Shown here one piece after another: positions 1-9,677 of a stretch of 64,000 bases of DNA. A program made the position numbers and the translations under genes. The notes below the pieces were generated by a model. That model was given only the letters and a program-made list of their open reading frames with translations. It did not search any database and was not told where the DNA came from. The stretch is from Hyphomicrobiales bacterium (GTDB lineage: Bacteria > Pseudomonadota > Alphaproteobacteria > Rhizobiales > Rhizobiaceae): the NCBI GenBank assembly GCA_900466575.1, contig UBMP01000011.1, positions 62,001-126,000 of the forward strand, written 5' to 3'. The number at the start of each line of letters is the position of its first letter. Position 1 is the stretch's first letter.

Positions 1-369
1 CTGTGGGTGGGCCTTTCGCAGGTCAAGACCGGCGGCCGGCTGGCAGCGATCGGCGAGGCGATCGGTACGTTCGCGCGCAAGAACCGCTACACGCTCATCC
101 AGAATCTCGCCAGCCACGGCGTTGGCCGCTCCCTGCATGAAGAACCAACGGAAATTTCCACATGGCCTGATCCGGACGAGACGCGGATCATGGAAGAGGG
201 GCAGGTCTTCACGATTGAGCCCTTCCTGTCGCTCGGCGCCAATTTCGCCGAGGATGGCAAAAAGGATAACTGGACGCTGTTCTCCTCTCCCAAGGCACTG
301 ACCGTGCAGTTCGAGCACACGCTGGTGGTGACGAAGAATGGACCGCTGATCCTGACGCTGGCCGATTGA
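1..369 (+). CDS. map: Methionine aminopeptidase type I, C-terminal part
   Basis: The reading frame is open from the first base, so the gene is cut by the window edge and only about 122 C-terminal residues are visible. Methionine aminopeptidase removes the initiator Met from nascent cytosolic proteins using a dinuclear metal centre. The segment shows the late M24A motifs: the GHGVGRSLHEEP block with a metal-binding His, FTIEPF with a metal-binding Glu, and QFEHTLVV with the last Glu ligand. The stop is followed by about 145 bases without a gene before bacA. The family is clear; the N-terminal half cannot be checked. Confidence 0.85.
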   Translation: MWVGLSQVKTGGRLAAIGEAIGTFARKNRYTLIQNLASHGVGRSLHEEPTEISTWPDPDETRIMEEGQVFTIEPFLSLGANFAEDGKKDNWTLFSSPKALTVQFEHTLVVTKNGPLILTLAD

Positions 370-514
370 AGCCGCCCGCATGGCAGGCATTTCATTCCTT
401 GGTTACAAATTGCTCATGTAACGGCCCAAGCATTGCCGCCGCCACCCGATTGCCATAGTTTCCGACAAAAGCATAAATCGCTATTTCGGTCCCAGACAGA
501 AAGATTTTCCCGCC

Positions 515-1768
515 GTGTTTGTCTCCTTCTTCCCGAAGCCAAAGCTGTTCTTCATCTCTGCGGCGGTCTGGTCGCTGCTGGCAATCTTTGCCTGGTATGG
601 CGGGGTTCAGGACCTCGGTGCTTATTTCGGCATGCCGCCGCTGAAGGCCGGCGAGCAGGCTCCCATCGGGGTTTCAGTGTTCTGGTCGGCCCCGTTCATC
701 TGGTTCTATATCTACTATGCGATCGTGAATGCCATCTTCGGCATCTTCTGGCAGATGTTCAGCCCGCATCCCTGGCAGCGCTGGTCGATCTGGGGCAGTG
801 CGCTCATCATCTTCACGACCTATTTCGGCGTGCAGGTGAGCGTGGCCATCAATGCCTGGTATGGCCCTTTCTATGACATGATCCAGAGCGCGCTTTCAAA
901 GCCAGGCTCCGTGACGGCGGCGCAGCTTTATATGGGCATGCTCGGCTTTGCGGGCATCGCCTTCCTTGCCATCACCGTTGGCGTTCTAAGCCGCTTCTTC
1001 GTTAGCCACTGGATCTTCCGCTGGCGCACGGCGATGAACGAATATTACATGACGCACTGGCCGCGCCTGCGCACCATTGAAGGTGCCTCGCAGCGCGTTC
1101 AGGAAGATACGATGCGGTTTTCGACGACGGTGGAAGGCCTCGGCGTTTCGCTGGTCAGTTCGGTCATGACGCTGATCGCTTTCCTGCCGGTGCTCTTCCA
1201 TCTCGGCAAGGACATCACGGAATTGCCGCTCATCGGCAATGTCCCGCATGCGCTCGTCTGGGCGGCGATCTTCTGGTCGATCTTCGGGACGGTCTTCCTC
1301 GCGGTCGTCGGGGTAAAGCTGCCGGGTCTCGAATTCCGCAACCAGCGCGTCGAGGCGTCCTATCGCAAGGAACTCGTGTATGGGGAGGATGATCCTAACC
1401 GCGCCGATCCGATGACGATCCGCGAGCTTTATGACGACGTTCGCCGCAACTACTTCCGGCTCTATTTCCACTACATGTATTTCAATGTCGCCCGCATCTT
1501 CTATCTGCAGGCCGACAACCTGTTCAGCCTGATCGTGCTGGTTCCGTCCATTGTGGCCGGCAAGCTGACGCTGGGCCTGTTGACGCAGATCAACAACGTC
1601 TTCGACCAGGTGCGCGGCTCGTTCCAGTATCTCGTCACCTCATGGACGACCATCGTCGAACTCCTTTCCATCTACAAGCGCCTTCGCGCTTTCGAGGCCG
1701 CCATCGATGACAAGCCGCTGCCGTCGATCGACCAGGAATATGTCGAGTCCGGCGGCGTCGAAGTCTGA
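515..1768 (+). CDS. bacA: SbmA/BacA-family peptide transporter
   Basis: This 417-residue protein matches the length and N-terminus of rhizobial BacA, an inner-membrane importer of antimicrobial and nodule-specific peptides, vitamin B12-like compounds and bleomycin that acts as a homodimer driven by the proton gradient. The sequence begins FFPKPKLFF and has several long hydrophobic segments (about residues 10-28, 55-80, 95-120, 145-170, 205-235, 250-275 and 330-355), with the family block [20 protein letters not shown] in the middle. The GTG start at 515 is chosen because it gives the usual N-terminus. No ATP-binding domain is present, which distinguishes it from the related ABC exporters. It is a single-gene unit. 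Confidence 0.9.
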   Translation: MFVSFFPKPKLFFISAAVWSLLAIFAWYGGVQDLGAYFGMPPLKAGEQAPIGVSVFWSAPFIWFYIYYAIVNAIFGIFWQMFSPHPWQRWSIWGSALIIFTTYFGVQVSVAINAWYGPFYDMIQSALSKPGSVTAAQLYMGMLGFAGIAFLAITVGVLSRFFVSHWIFRWRTAMNEYYMTHWPRLRTIEGASQRVQEDTMRFSTTVEGLGVSLVSSVMTLIAFLPVLFHLGKDITELPLIGNVPHALVWAAIFWSIFGTVFLAVVGVKLPGLEFRNQRVEASYRKELVYGEDDPNRADPMTIRELYDDVRRNYFRLYFHYMYFNVARIFYLQADNLFSLIVLVPSIVAGKLTLGLLTQINNVFDQVRGSFQYLVTSWTTIVELLSIYKRLRAFEAAIDDKPLPSIDQEYVESGGVEV

Positions 1769-1890
1769 TCCCGGTTATCCTCCGTTGCCGCTGACGCCAG
1801 CTTGACGCTGGCGTTTGCATCGCTTTGCCTGTATCTGTCGGGAAAAATGCCGGTCATTTATGGGCTGGTGGCGGAGAATGGGAGATACCC

Positions 1891-2484
1891 GTGGCATTGC
1901 TCGTCTTTTCGATCGCACTTTTCCTGGTGCTCCATTCGCTTCGCGTGTTCGCGCCGGTGTGGCGGGAGCGGACGATCGCGCGCATGGGCGTTCAGGCCTG
2001 GCGCGGGCTTTATTCGCTGCTCTCCATCGCGAGCCTCGTGCTGTTGATCTACGCGTTTGCCGCGTCGCGTGCGGTGACGCCCATCCTCTACACCCCGCCG
2101 ATGTTCATGACGCATATCACGCTGACGCTGATGCTGATCGCGATGATCCTGCTCATGGCCTCGATCCTGCCGGCGGGCAGGATTGCGGTCTGGGTCAAGC
2201 ATCCCATGGTGACCTCCGTGAAGGTCTGGGCATTCGCGCACCTCCTGTCTAATGGCGAGTTGAACTCAGTCCTGCTTTTCGGCGGGTTCCTGATCTGGGC
2301 CGTGCTGGTGCGCATTTCGGCCAAGCGTCGTGCGCGGGCGGGCGAGAAGGTCGTGCGCGACTTCGTTTCGACGCAGTATGATATCGCCGCCGTGATTGGC
2401 GGCGTGGCGCTTTACGCCGTCATCCTGCTCTACTTGCACCAGATGTTGATCGGCGTTTCGCCACTTGCTGCTGCCGGGATGTGA
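1891..2484 (+). CDS. NnrU-family integral membrane protein
   Basis: This 197-residue protein has about six hydrophobic helices and the HSLR motif near residues 11-14 typical of NnrU/DUF of denitrifier and rhizobial genomes. NnrU was named from a nitric-oxide-metabolism cluster, but its biochemical role is unknown. An upstream in-frame ATG exists at 1825, but GTG 1891 is preferred: GGAG lies six bases upstream and the protein then starts at the first membrane helix as in homologues. No denitrification genes are nearby, so a link to NO metabolism cannot be argued here. Confidence 0.75.
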   Translation: MALLVFSIALFLVLHSLRVFAPVWRERTIARMGVQAWRGLYSLLSIASLVLLIYAFAASRAVTPILYTPPMFMTHITLTLMLIAMILLMASILPAGRIAVWVKHPMVTSVKVWAFAHLLSNGELNSVLLFGGFLIWAVLVRISAKRRARAGEKVVRDFVSTQYDIAAVIGGVALYAVILLYLHQMLIGVSPLAAAGM

Positions 2485-2622
2485 TCGCGTTCCAGTTTTT
2501 TCTTACAAGCGGCCAAAAATCCTGTAGAAGGCCGCAACATTTCAAGAGCAATTCAAGCAAGACCATCTGTTCAGACAGGCGAGCGGAATTGCGGCAGACA
2601 CCAGATTGAGCCGGAACACAGA

Positions 2623-3288
2623 ATGACGAACCAGAACGACAGCTTTATCCGTGAGGTCAACGAGGAACTGCGCTCCGACCAGATGCGGGCGATCTGGACC
2701 CAATATGGCCTGATCGTGGTCGCCATCGCTGTTGCCATCGTCATCGGCACCGCGGGCTATCGTGGCTATGTGTACTGGTCCGGGACGCAGGCCTCTGCCT
2801 CCGGTGACAAGTTCCTGACGGCGATGAAGCTCGCTTCGGACAACAAGACGGACGAGGCGCTGGCTGCCTTTGCCGAGCTTGAGAAGGACGGTTATGGCTC
2901 CTACCCGGTTCTCGCACGCATGCGCGCTGCGACCCTCAAGGCAGCAACCGACCCGAAGGCAGCCGTTGCGGAGCTTGACGCGGTTGCGAGTGACACGAAG
3001 GTTCCGGATGCGGTGCGCGATGTCGCACGTCTTCGCGCCGGTTGGCTCCTCATCGATACGGCGCCTTATGCGGACGTTTCGAAGGAAGTTGAGGTTCTGA
3101 CGGACGCGCAGAATCCCATGCGCCACTCGGCGCGCGAAGCGCTCGGCCTGTCGGCCTACAAAAACGGTGATTTCAAGCAGGCGCAGGACTGGTTCCAGGC
3201 GATTGCCAACGATCAGCTGACGCCGGTCAATGTCGGCAATCGCGCCCGGATCATGCTTGATCTCCTGACTTCCAACGCCAAGGGATGA
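2623..3288 (+). CDS. YfgM-like TPR membrane protein
   Basis: This 221-residue protein has a cytoplasmic N-terminus, one membrane helix at about residues 28-48 and a periplasmic TPR-like helical domain with the repeat pattern ALAAFAEL and ALGLSAYKNGDFKQAQDWF. This is the architecture of YfgM/TPR_21 proteins, which associate with the SecYEG translocon and periplasmic chaperones. The gene lies 23 bases upstream of der, as in the widespread yfgM-(bamB)-der arrangement, though bamB is absent here. The family is assigned from architecture and context; direct function in this lineage is inferred. Confidence 0.75.
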   Translation: MTNQNDSFIREVNEELRSDQMRAIWTQYGLIVVAIAVAIVIGTAGYRGYVYWSGTQASASGDKFLTAMKLASDNKTDEALAAFAELEKDGYGSYPVLARMRAATLKAATDPKAAVAELDAVASDTKVPDAVRDVARLRAGWLLIDTAPYADVSKEVEVLTDAQNPMRHSAREALGLSAYKNGDFKQAQDWFQAIANDQLTPVNVGNRARIMLDLLTSNAKG

Positions 3289-3311
3289 GCGGGTCTCCGC
3301 GGGATTAATCC

Positions 3312-4739
3312 ATGAGTTTCAAGGTCGCCATCGTCGGACGCCCCAATGTGGGCAAGAGCACGCTTTTCAACCGGCTGGTCGGCAAGAAGCTGGCGCTTGT
3401 CGACGACACGCCGGGCGTGACCCGCGACCGCCGTCCCGGCGAGGCGCGTCTGGACGACCTGCGCTTCACCATCATTGACACGGCCGGTCTTGAAGAAAGC
3501 GGACCGGAGACGCTGCAGGGCCGCATGCGCCAGCAGACGGAAGCGGCAATCGATGAGGCGGACATGACGCTCTTCGTCGTCGATGCGAAGTTCGGCCTGA
3601 CGCCGCATGACAAGGTGTTTGCCGAAATCCTGCGCCGGCGCGGTAAGCCGGTCGTGCTCGTCGCCAACAAGGCGGAAGCGCGCGGCTCCGATGGCGGGTT
3701 CTACGACGCCTTTACACTCGGCCTCGGTGAGCCGGTCGCCATATCCGCCGAGCATGGCCAGGGCCTGCACGATCTGCGCGACGCGATTGTCGAAGCGATC
3801 GGCGAAGAGGTTGCCTTTCCGCCGGAAATCGATGAGCCGGAGACCGATATCGATCTCGAACCGACGGATATCATCGAGGGCGAAGAGGACGAGGAAGAGC
3901 CGGCCTATGACGAGACGAAGCCGCTGCGCGTGGCGATTGTCGGTCGTCCGAATGCCGGAAAGTCGACGCTGATCAACCGCTATCTTGGGGAAGAGCGCCT
4001 GCTGACCGGCCCGGAAGCCGGGATCACCCGCGATTCCATTTCCGTCGACTGGGAATGGCGCGGCCGCACCGTGCGCCTGTTCGACACGGCGGGCATGCGC
4101 CGCAAGTCGAAGGTTCAGGAAAAGCTGGAGAAGCTCTCCGTCGCCGACACGCTGCGCGCCATCAAGTTCGCCGAAACGGTGGTCATTGTTTTCGACGCGA
4201 CGATCCCGTTCGAGAAGCAGGATCTGCATATCGTCGACTTCGTGCTGCGCGAGGGCCGGGCCGCCGTTCTCGCCTTCAACAAGTGGGACATGATCGAGGA
4301 CCGGCAGGCGCTGCTGGCTGAACTGCGCGAAAAGACCGAGCGGCTTCTGCCGCAGGCCCGCGGCATTCGCGCCGTCACGGTCTCCGGCCAGACGGGCGAC
4401 GGGCTCGACCGGCTCATGCAGTCGGTGGTGGACACCGACAAAGTCTGGAACCGCCGCATCTCGACGGCCAAGCTCAACCGCTGGCTTGATGCCCAGACGG
4501 TGCAGCATCCGCCACCGGCCGTCTCCGGGCGCCGGTTGAAGCTGAAATACATGACGCAGGCGAAGGCGCGCCCGCCGGGCTTCATGATTTCCTGCACGCG
4601 TCCCGAGGCCGTCCCGGAAAGCTATACGCGCTATCTGATCAACAACCTGCGCAAGGATTTCGACATGCCGGGCGTGCCGATCCGGGTCTATTACCGCGCG
4701 TCGGCCAATCCATTCGAGGGGCGCAAGAAGAAGCGGTGA
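3312..4739 (+). CDS. der: Ribosome biogenesis GTPase Der (EngA)
   Basis: Der is an essential tandem GTPase that binds 50S assembly intermediates. The 475-residue protein has two complete G domains: the first P-loop GRPNVGKST at residues 9-17 with DTAGLEE as switch II, and the second P-loop GRPNAGKST near residue 209 with [13 protein letters not shown]-like C-terminal domain ends in the basic tail GRKKKR. An acidic linker (about residues 170-205, rich in Asp and Glu) separates the G domains and is longer than in E. coli, as is common in alphaproteobacteria. It probably shares a transcript with the upstream YfgM-like gene. Confidence 0.95.
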   Translation: MSFKVAIVGRPNVGKSTLFNRLVGKKLALVDDTPGVTRDRRPGEARLDDLRFTIIDTAGLEESGPETLQGRMRQQTEAAIDEADMTLFVVDAKFGLTPHDKVFAEILRRRGKPVVLVANKAEARGSDGGFYDAFTLGLGEPVAISAEHGQGLHDLRDAIVEAIGEEVAFPPEIDEPETDIDLEPTDIIEGEEDEEEPAYDETKPLRVAIVGRPNAGKSTLINRYLGEERLLTGPEAGITRDSISVDWEWRGRTVRLFDTAGMRRKSKVQEKLEKLSVADTLRAIKFAETVVIVFDATIPFEKQDLHIVDFVLREGRAAVLAFNKWDMIEDRQALLAELREKTERLLPQARGIRAVTVSGQTGDGLDRLMQSVVDTDKVWNRRISTAKLNRWLDAQTVQHPPPAVSGRRLKLKYMTQAKARPPGFMISCTRPEAVPESYTRYLINNLRKDFDMPGVPIRVYYRASANPFEGRKKKR

Positions 4740-4797
4740 GGGTTGTGGCCCTCTTCGCCCTAAGGGAGAAGAGGGAACCTGTGGCGACCGCTTCAGT

Positions 4798-5835
4798 TCA
4801 GGCCGCCAGCCTTTCGTTTCCCGGCTCATTCGCCAGCAGAACATTGCCCCAGAACTGCTCCGTCGCAGCCCGCCAGCTATAGCTTTCCGCCAGCGTGCGT
4901 GCAGCAGTCGGGGAGCATTTCAGCGCCATCATGCAGGCAGCGCGCAGGTCTTCATTCAGTGCGCCGGCTGCCTCTTGTCCCTTGAGGATGTCACCCGGAC
5001 CGGTGACCGGGTGAGCAGCGACCGGGACGCCCGAGGCCAGTGCCTCAAGGATCGTGTTGCCGAACGTGTCGGTTTTCGACGGGAAGACGAAGACGTCGGC
5101 CTGGGCGTAGGTCTCGGCCAGTGCCTCGCCCGTGCGGAAACCGGTGAAATGGACGTCCGGATAGCGCGCCTGCAGTTCCTCCCGCGCCGGGCCGTCGCCG
5201 ACCACGACCTTCGAGCCAGGCAGGTCGAGATCGAGGAAGGCCGGGAGGTTCTTTTCGACTGCAAGGCGACCGACCGTCATGAAGATTGGCCGCGGCAGGT
5301 CGAAGGGGAGGTCGAGCCTGGCCATCGGGCGAAAGAGGCGCGCGTCGATGCCGCGCGACCAGCGGCGCAGGTTCTGGAAACCCTTCGCGTTCAGCTCCTG
5401 CTCCAGGCTTTCGGTCGCCACCATGCAGAGATTGCCGGCATTGTGGAAGTAGCGCACATAGGCATAGGCCAGATTTTCCGGGATGGGCCAGCGGGCGGAG
5501 ACATATTCCGGAAAGCGGGTGTGATAGCTCGTCGAAAAGGGCTTGCCCATGCGCAGGCACCAACTGCGTGCCGAAAGCCCCAGCGGGCCCTCCGTCGCGA
5601 TATGCACGTAGGTCGGCTCTTCGCTGGCCAGCATCTGGCCAATCTGACCCGGGACCGTGAGTGCAAGACGGATTTCCGGATAGGTCGGGCAGGGGATGCT
5701 GGTGAACATCTGCGGCGTGATCAGAACAACCTCGATGCCCATTCGTTTCAGCTCGTCGACTGTCTGTTCGATGGAGCGAACCACGCCATTGATCTGCGGT
5801 TTCCAGGCGTCCGTTACAATCGTGATCTTTTTCAT
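4798..5835 (-). CDS. GT4-family glycosyltransferase, probably glycolipid-forming
   Basis: This 345-residue protein has a GT-B fold: an N-terminal acceptor domain starting TDAWKPQINGVVRS and a C-terminal nucleotide-sugar domain with TVGRLAVEKN and the FPSKTDTFGNTILEALASG block. This is the variant (Asp in place of the first Glu) seen in MgdA/SqdX-like and rhizobial diacylglycerol glycosyltransferases. Those enzymes transfer a sugar to diacylglycerol or similar lipid at the inner face of the cytoplasmic membrane. No signal peptide or membrane helix is visible. The sugar donor and acceptor cannot be read from the sequence. It is convergent with der and divergent from the alpha-glucosidase gene. 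Confidence 0.75.
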   Translation of the reverse strand: MKKITIVTDAWKPQINGVVRSIEQTVDELKRMGIEVVLITPQMFTSIPCPTYPEIRLALTVPGQIGQMLASEEPTYVHIATEGPLGLSARSWCLRMGKPFSTSYHTRFPEYVSARWPIPENLAYAYVRYFHNAGNLCMVATESLEQELNAKGFQNLRRWSRGIDARLFRPMARLDLPFDLPRPIFMTVGRLAVEKNLPAFLDLDLPGSKVVVGDGPAREELQARYPDVHFTGFRTGEALAETYAQADVFVFPSKTDTFGNTILEALASGVPVAAHPVTGPGDILKGQEAAGALNEDLRAACMMALKCSPTAARTLAESYSWRAATEQFWGNVLLANEPGNERLAA

Positions 5836-5993
5836 GCTGCCATGCCTGTTTCTCGAGTCACCTTCATTATGCCGTTGCTATGTGATGTGCGTATTACGGG
5901 CTGCACAACTGCCACTCAGGGCGGTGTTTCGGTTGACAATGGATTGGCCTTCCCAGCATGAATTTCAGTGAACTTTGACTTGAAGGAGTCGGC

Positions 5994-7649
5994 ATGGCAG
6001 CCGTTCTGAAATCCCGCGCGGTTCCCGCAGACTGGTGGCGCGGCGCATCGATCTATCAGGTCTATCCACGCTCGTTCCAAGATACGACGGCAAGAGGGAC
6101 AGGCGACCTCAAGGGCGTGACGCAAAGGCTCGGCCATATCGCCTTTCTTGGGGTCGATGCGATCTGGCTTTCGCCCTTCTTCCGCTCGCCCATGGCCGAC
6201 ATGGGGTATGACGTCTCGGATTACTGCGATGTCGATCCGCAATTCGGAACCCTTGCCGATTTCGACCAGATGCTCACGCAGGCCCATCGGCTCGGTCTGA
6301 AGGTGATCATCGATCAGGTGATTTCCCACACATCCGACCGGCATCCCTGGTTTGTCGAGAGTCGCTCAAGCCGCACGAACCCCAAGGCGGACTGGTATGT
6401 CTGGGCCGATCCCAAGCCGGACGGCACCCCGCCCAACAACTGGATGTCGATCTTCGGCGGGCCGGGCTGGGAATGGGACGGCGTGCGCAAGCAGTATTAC
6501 ATGCACAACTTCCTGACCTCGCAGCCGGATTTGAATTTCCATAATCCGGAGGTTCAGGACGCGTTGCTGGAAACTGTGAAGTTCTGGCTTGATCGGGGCG
6601 TCGATGGCTTCCGTCTCGACACGGTGAACTACTATTTCCACGACAGGCATCTGCGCAGCAATCCACCGCATTACCTGGATGACGGGCAGAACTCGGCGGA
6701 CGCTCCGGACGTCAATCCTTACGGGATGCAGGAACACCTCTACGATAAGACGCGACCGGAGAACATTGCCTTCCTGAGGCGCTTCCGGGCGCTGCTCGAC
6801 AGTTATCCGGGGCGGGTGACCGTCGGCGAGGTCGGGGATGGCGCGCGCTCGCTGAAGACAGTGGCGGATTACACGAGCGGCGGCGACAAGCTGCATATGT
6901 GCTACACATTCGACCTACTGGGTCCCGACTTCACGGCGCGGCATATCCGCAACTGCGTGGCGAGCTTCGAGCGCGAGGTCAAGGATGGCTGGGTTTGCTG
7001 GGCATTTTCCAACCATGACGTCATGAGACATGCGAGCCGCTTCGCCGCGACGGAGGCTGAAAGGCCCCATGTGGCAAAGCTCGCCATCACGCTGCTTTCC
7101 ACGCTGCGCGGCTCCATCTGCCTCTATCAGGGTGAGGAGCTTGGCCTGCCGGAGGCAGAACTTGCCTTCGAGGACCTGCAGGACCCCTACGGCATCCGGT
7201 TCTGGCCGGCCTTCAAGGGGCGTGACGGATGCCGCACGCCTATGCCCTGGGAGGCGGAGCAGCCGTTCGCCGGTTTTACTGAAGCCGAGAAGCCGTGGCT
7301 GCCGGTGCCGGAACTGCATCGCGCGCTGGCTGTCGATTTGCAGGAGCGCGATCCGCAATCCGTTCTGTCGCATTATCGCCGGGCACTGGCCTTCCGCCGC
7401 AGCCGCAAGGAACTGACCCAGGGAGCCATCGAGTTCCTTGGCGAGAGTGACCACGTCCTTGCCTTCGTCCGCCGCAAGGGCGGTCGGGCGCTGTTGTTCG
7501 TCTACAACCTGACGCGGGAGAAGCAGGTTTTCGCGCTGCCGGCCAATATGATGCCACTGCCCGTGCCGAAGGCGCCGGGCTTTGCAGGCACGCTTGCCGA
7601 CAATGTCGTGGAACTGGATCCGTTGAGTGCTTACTGCGCCGCCGTCTGA
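5994..7649 (+). CDS. aglA: GH13 alpha-glucosidase (AglA type)
   Basis: This 551-residue cytosolic glycoside hydrolase resembles the GH13 alpha-glucosidases that hydrolyse sucrose, maltose or trehalose after import in rhizobia. The opening WWRGASIYQVYPRSFQD and the four GH13 regions are present. Predicted catalytic residues are nucleophile Asp209 (GFRLDTVNYY), acid/base Glu279 (VGEVGD) and transition-state Asp342 (FSNHD). AGGA precedes the ATG by about five bases. No Agl ABC transporter genes lie beside it, unlike the classical aglEFGAK operon, so the symbol rests on similarity to AglA rather than context. Its last 19 bases overlap the convergent receiver-like gene. Confidence 0.85.
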   Translation: MAAVLKSRAVPADWWRGASIYQVYPRSFQDTTARGTGDLKGVTQRLGHIAFLGVDAIWLSPFFRSPMADMGYDVSDYCDVDPQFGTLADFDQMLTQAHRLGLKVIIDQVISHTSDRHPWFVESRSSRTNPKADWYVWADPKPDGTPPNNWMSIFGGPGWEWDGVRKQYYMHNFLTSQPDLNFHNPEVQDALLETVKFWLDRGVDGFRLDTVNYYFHDRHLRSNPPHYLDDGQNSADAPDVNPYGMQEHLYDKTRPENIAFLRRFRALLDSYPGRVTVGEVGDGARSLKTVADYTSGGDKLHMCYTFDLLGPDFTARHIRNCVASFEREVKDGWVCWAFSNHDVMRHASRFAATEAERPHVAKLAITLLSTLRGSICLYQGEELGLPEAELAFEDLQDPYGIRFWPAFKGRDGCRTPMPWEAEQPFAGFTEAEKPWLPVPELHRALAVDLQERDPQSVLSHYRRALAFRRSRKELTQGAIEFLGESDHVLAFVRRKGGRALLFVYNLTREKQVFALPANMMPLPVPKAPGFAGTLADNVVELDPLSAYCAAV

Positions 7650-8023
7650 CGCGGCGTCGGCTGTTCGGCTGGCTGGGCGAGGCCGTTGAAGACGGCGCCG
7701 AGCGTCTTGCGGTCGAAGGGCTTCATCAGGAAATCGTTGGCGCCGGCGCGACGGCCAGCCATCATCTTCCTGAGATCGGCCTCGACGATGCAGTAATAAA
7801 TCCGGGTCCGTTCGTTGCCGGGGACGGTGCGGACGAACTGGATGAATTCCAGTGCGCCCTCCATGGCAGCCTCGACGATCATGATCTGCGGCAATGCCTT
7901 CATGCAGTGTGCTGTCGCGTCTGCTGCGTTGCGGGCCTCGGTGACCTCGAAATTCATGCCGGTCAGGATGCGCTTCGCGACTTTGCGAACGACGTCGGAC
8001 TGATCTGCAATCAAGAGGTTCAT
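7631..8023 (-). CDS. Receiver-like protein with altered phosphoacceptor
   Basis: A stand-alone response-regulator receiver domain of 130 residues starting MNLLIADQSDVVRK. The ATG at 8023 is chosen over an upstream in-frame start at 8095 because it begins exactly at the first beta strand. The conserved Lys is present in FLMKPFD (Lys101) and one acidic-pocket residue at Asp7. The position normally holding the phosphorylated Asp reads IMIVEAAME, placing Glu51 there. A Glu can mimic constitutive phosphorylation, so this may be a phosphorylation-independent or pseudo-receiver. It is followed by a short Pro/Gln tail. It lies downstream of chpT on the same strand, about 110 bases away, which hints at a role near the CtrA phosphorelay, but this is inference. 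Confidence 0.75.
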   Translation of the reverse strand: MNLLIADQSDVVRKVAKRILTGMNFEVTEARNAADATAHCMKALPQIMIVEAAMEGALEFIQFVRTVPGNERTRIYYCIVEADLRKMMAGRRAGANDFLMKPFDRKTLGAVFNGLAQPAEQPTPRQTAAQ

Positions 8024-8134
8024 GGGGCCATATCTCCGCAAAATACCGGGGCGGTGTCTTAATATGACCAGATGGTAGGCGATTAGCAGAAACAAACCGT
8101 TACGACGCGTGGTAAACGGTTTGTTACGGTCTTC

Positions 8135-8779
8135 TCAGCCTTCGAGTTCCGCCGTGAAGATGATCTCCTCACCGGTCGCTTCCGCCTTCAGCACCATCCC
8201 GCACTCTTCCGCGAGCAGGATCGTGTAGTAGGGCTGGATCGAGTGGGCGTCGATTGCTTCCTGCGCTTCGCCGGTGTGCAGTTCGGTGAACTTTGCCGGG
8301 ATGCGCATCATGCGGCCCTTGGCGGTCAGCTTGAATTTAGCGTCGTATTCCGGGTTTTCCAGGACGATATCGACCTGACCGCCGCGCGGGATCGAGCCAT
8401 AGGCGAGCAGGAAGAGGTTCATCAGCAGCTTGACGCGGTTCTTGGCGACAATCGCGCGCGGACCGGACCAGGTGACTTCCGTTTTCTTCTCGGCAGCGGC
8501 GAAATCCTTGGCGGCCTTTTCGGCCTCGCCAGTGTCAATCGAAGCGCCGACGGAGCCCGAGGCGCCAAAGGCGAGGCGGGCAAACTTCAGGCGCACGGAA
8601 GCGTTCAACGCGCTGGTGCGGATAAGATCCATGGCGTCGGCATCCGCGCCGCCTTCGTCCAGAAGCTCAAGGCCGTTGTTGATCGCACCGACGGGGGAAA
8701 TCACGTCATGGCAGACGCGGCTGCAAAGAAGCGCGGCAAGATCCGGACCTGAAAGGGTGAGGTTGGGATTTTTCGCCAT
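8135..8779 (-). CDS. chpT: Histidine phosphotransferase ChpT
   Basis: ChpT passes phosphate from the CckA hybrid kinase to the cell-cycle regulators CtrA and CpdR. The 214-residue protein has the dimerising two-helix bundle with phospho-accepting His24 in SRVCHDVISPVGAINNGLELL, followed by a degenerate histidine-kinase-like ATPase fold that lacks the N and G boxes. Length and motif match alphaproteobacterial ChpT. GGAGAG lies just upstream of the ATG. The same genomic neighbourhood holds sciP and eipA, both tied to CtrA. Confidence 0.88.
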   Translation of the reverse strand: MAKNPNLTLSGPDLAALLCSRVCHDVISPVGAINNGLELLDEGGADADAMDLIRTSALNASVRLKFARLAFGASGSVGASIDTGEAEKAAKDFAAAEKKTEVTWSGPRAIVAKNRVKLLMNLFLLAYGSIPRGGQVDIVLENPEYDAKFKLTAKGRMMRIPAKFTELHTGEAQEAIDAHSIQPYYTILLAEECGMVLKAEATGEEIIFTAELEG

Positions 8780-8889
8780 CGAACTCTCCTGATTTCCGCC
8801 GGGATTGAAGCTTAGGGAGGCAGCCAGGGGGAGGGCGCCCGCCCTGGGCGGAGTGATTCATCTCTTCGCCATAATGACACCACGTTTGG

Positions 8890-8905
8890 TAAACCGATTG
8901 TTAAC
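8890..8905 (+). promoter_or_regulatory. Candidate CtrA box upstream of eipA
   Basis: The sequence TAAA-CCGATTG-TTAAC fits the CtrA full-site consensus TTAA-N7-TTAAC with one mismatch and correct spacing. It lies 104 bases upstream of the chosen eipA start, in the 229-base region shared with divergent chpT. I recall published work that Brucella eipA is directly controlled by CtrA; the box here is a pattern match and has not been scored against a matrix. Confidence 0.4.
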
Positions 8906-9008
8906 ATGATCGAGCCAAAATGGAACAGAGTATCGGCATACCTGCTTGTCGCGCACCGATCCGGTGCAGGAGGTGCGGCCGATCGATGAAATCATTTCCG
9001 GAGGACGG

Positions 9009-9602
9009 ATGATCATGGTTCGACTTTTTAATGCCCAGGTTGTTCTGCGCGCGACGCTTTCCGTGCTGTTCCTTGCTGTCGCGACCGTCTTTCCGCTGAG
9101 GGAAGCCCGCGCGGATGCGAGCCAGTATACGGCTCAGGAAATTGTCGATACCGGTCACAAGTTCTTCGGTGAGACCTCCGGCGGCATTGCGAAGGTGATC
9201 GAACGAGCCTTCAGCCAGTATGGTCTGCCGAACGGCTACATCCTGGGACAAGAAGGTTCCGGCGCGTTCGTGGCCGGCCTGACCTATGGCGAGGGGCAGC
9301 TCTACACAAAGAACGCCGGCCAGCATCCCGCTTTCTGGCAGGGCCCGTCCCTCGGTTTCGACTGGGGCGGCCAGGGCAGCCGTGTCATGATGCTGGTGTA
9401 TAACCTGCCGTCCACGGATGCGCTCTATCAGCGCTTCGGCGGGGTCAGCGGTTCGGCCTATGTCGTGGCTGGCGTCTCGATGACCGTTGTCGAGAACCAG
9501 AACATCGTTCTTGTGCCCATCCACACCGGCGTCGGCGCGCGGCTTGGTGTCAATGTCGGCTACCTGAAATTCACGTCGACCCCAACATGGAACCCCTTTT
9601 GA
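9009..9602 (+). CDS. eipA: EipA-like envelope integrity protein (DUF1134)
   Basis: A periplasmic DUF1134 protein of 197 residues. An N-terminal Sec signal peptide covers about residues 1-33 with a cleavage site after AREARA, and the mature domain contains the family blocks FGETSGGIAKVIERAF, GFDWGGQGSRVMMLVYNL and RFGGVSGSAYVVAG. EipA is needed for envelope integrity in Brucella. The ATG at 9009 is preceded by GGAGG four bases away; ATG 9015 is an alternative, and the longer in-frame start at 8946 would add residues before the signal peptide and is less likely. Confidence 0.85.
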   Translation: MIMVRLFNAQVVLRATLSVLFLAVATVFPLREARADASQYTAQEIVDTGHKFFGETSGGIAKVIERAFSQYGLPNGYILGQEGSGAFVAGLTYGEGQLYTKNAGQHPAFWQGPSLGFDWGGQGSRVMMLVYNLPSTDALYQRFGGVSGSAYVVAGVSMTVVENQNIVLVPIHTGVGARLGVNVGYLKFTSTPTWNPF

Positions 9603-9677
9603 CGCATGCTTGCTGACTGCAATTGCCACGCGTAGTATAAGAGTAGCCGGCCACATCCCCGGAAAAGCGATTTCACA

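Noticed and set aside
3213-4844. Minus-strand open frame of 543 codons over der
   Set aside because: Antisense to the certain Der GTPase; composition typical of a shadow frame.
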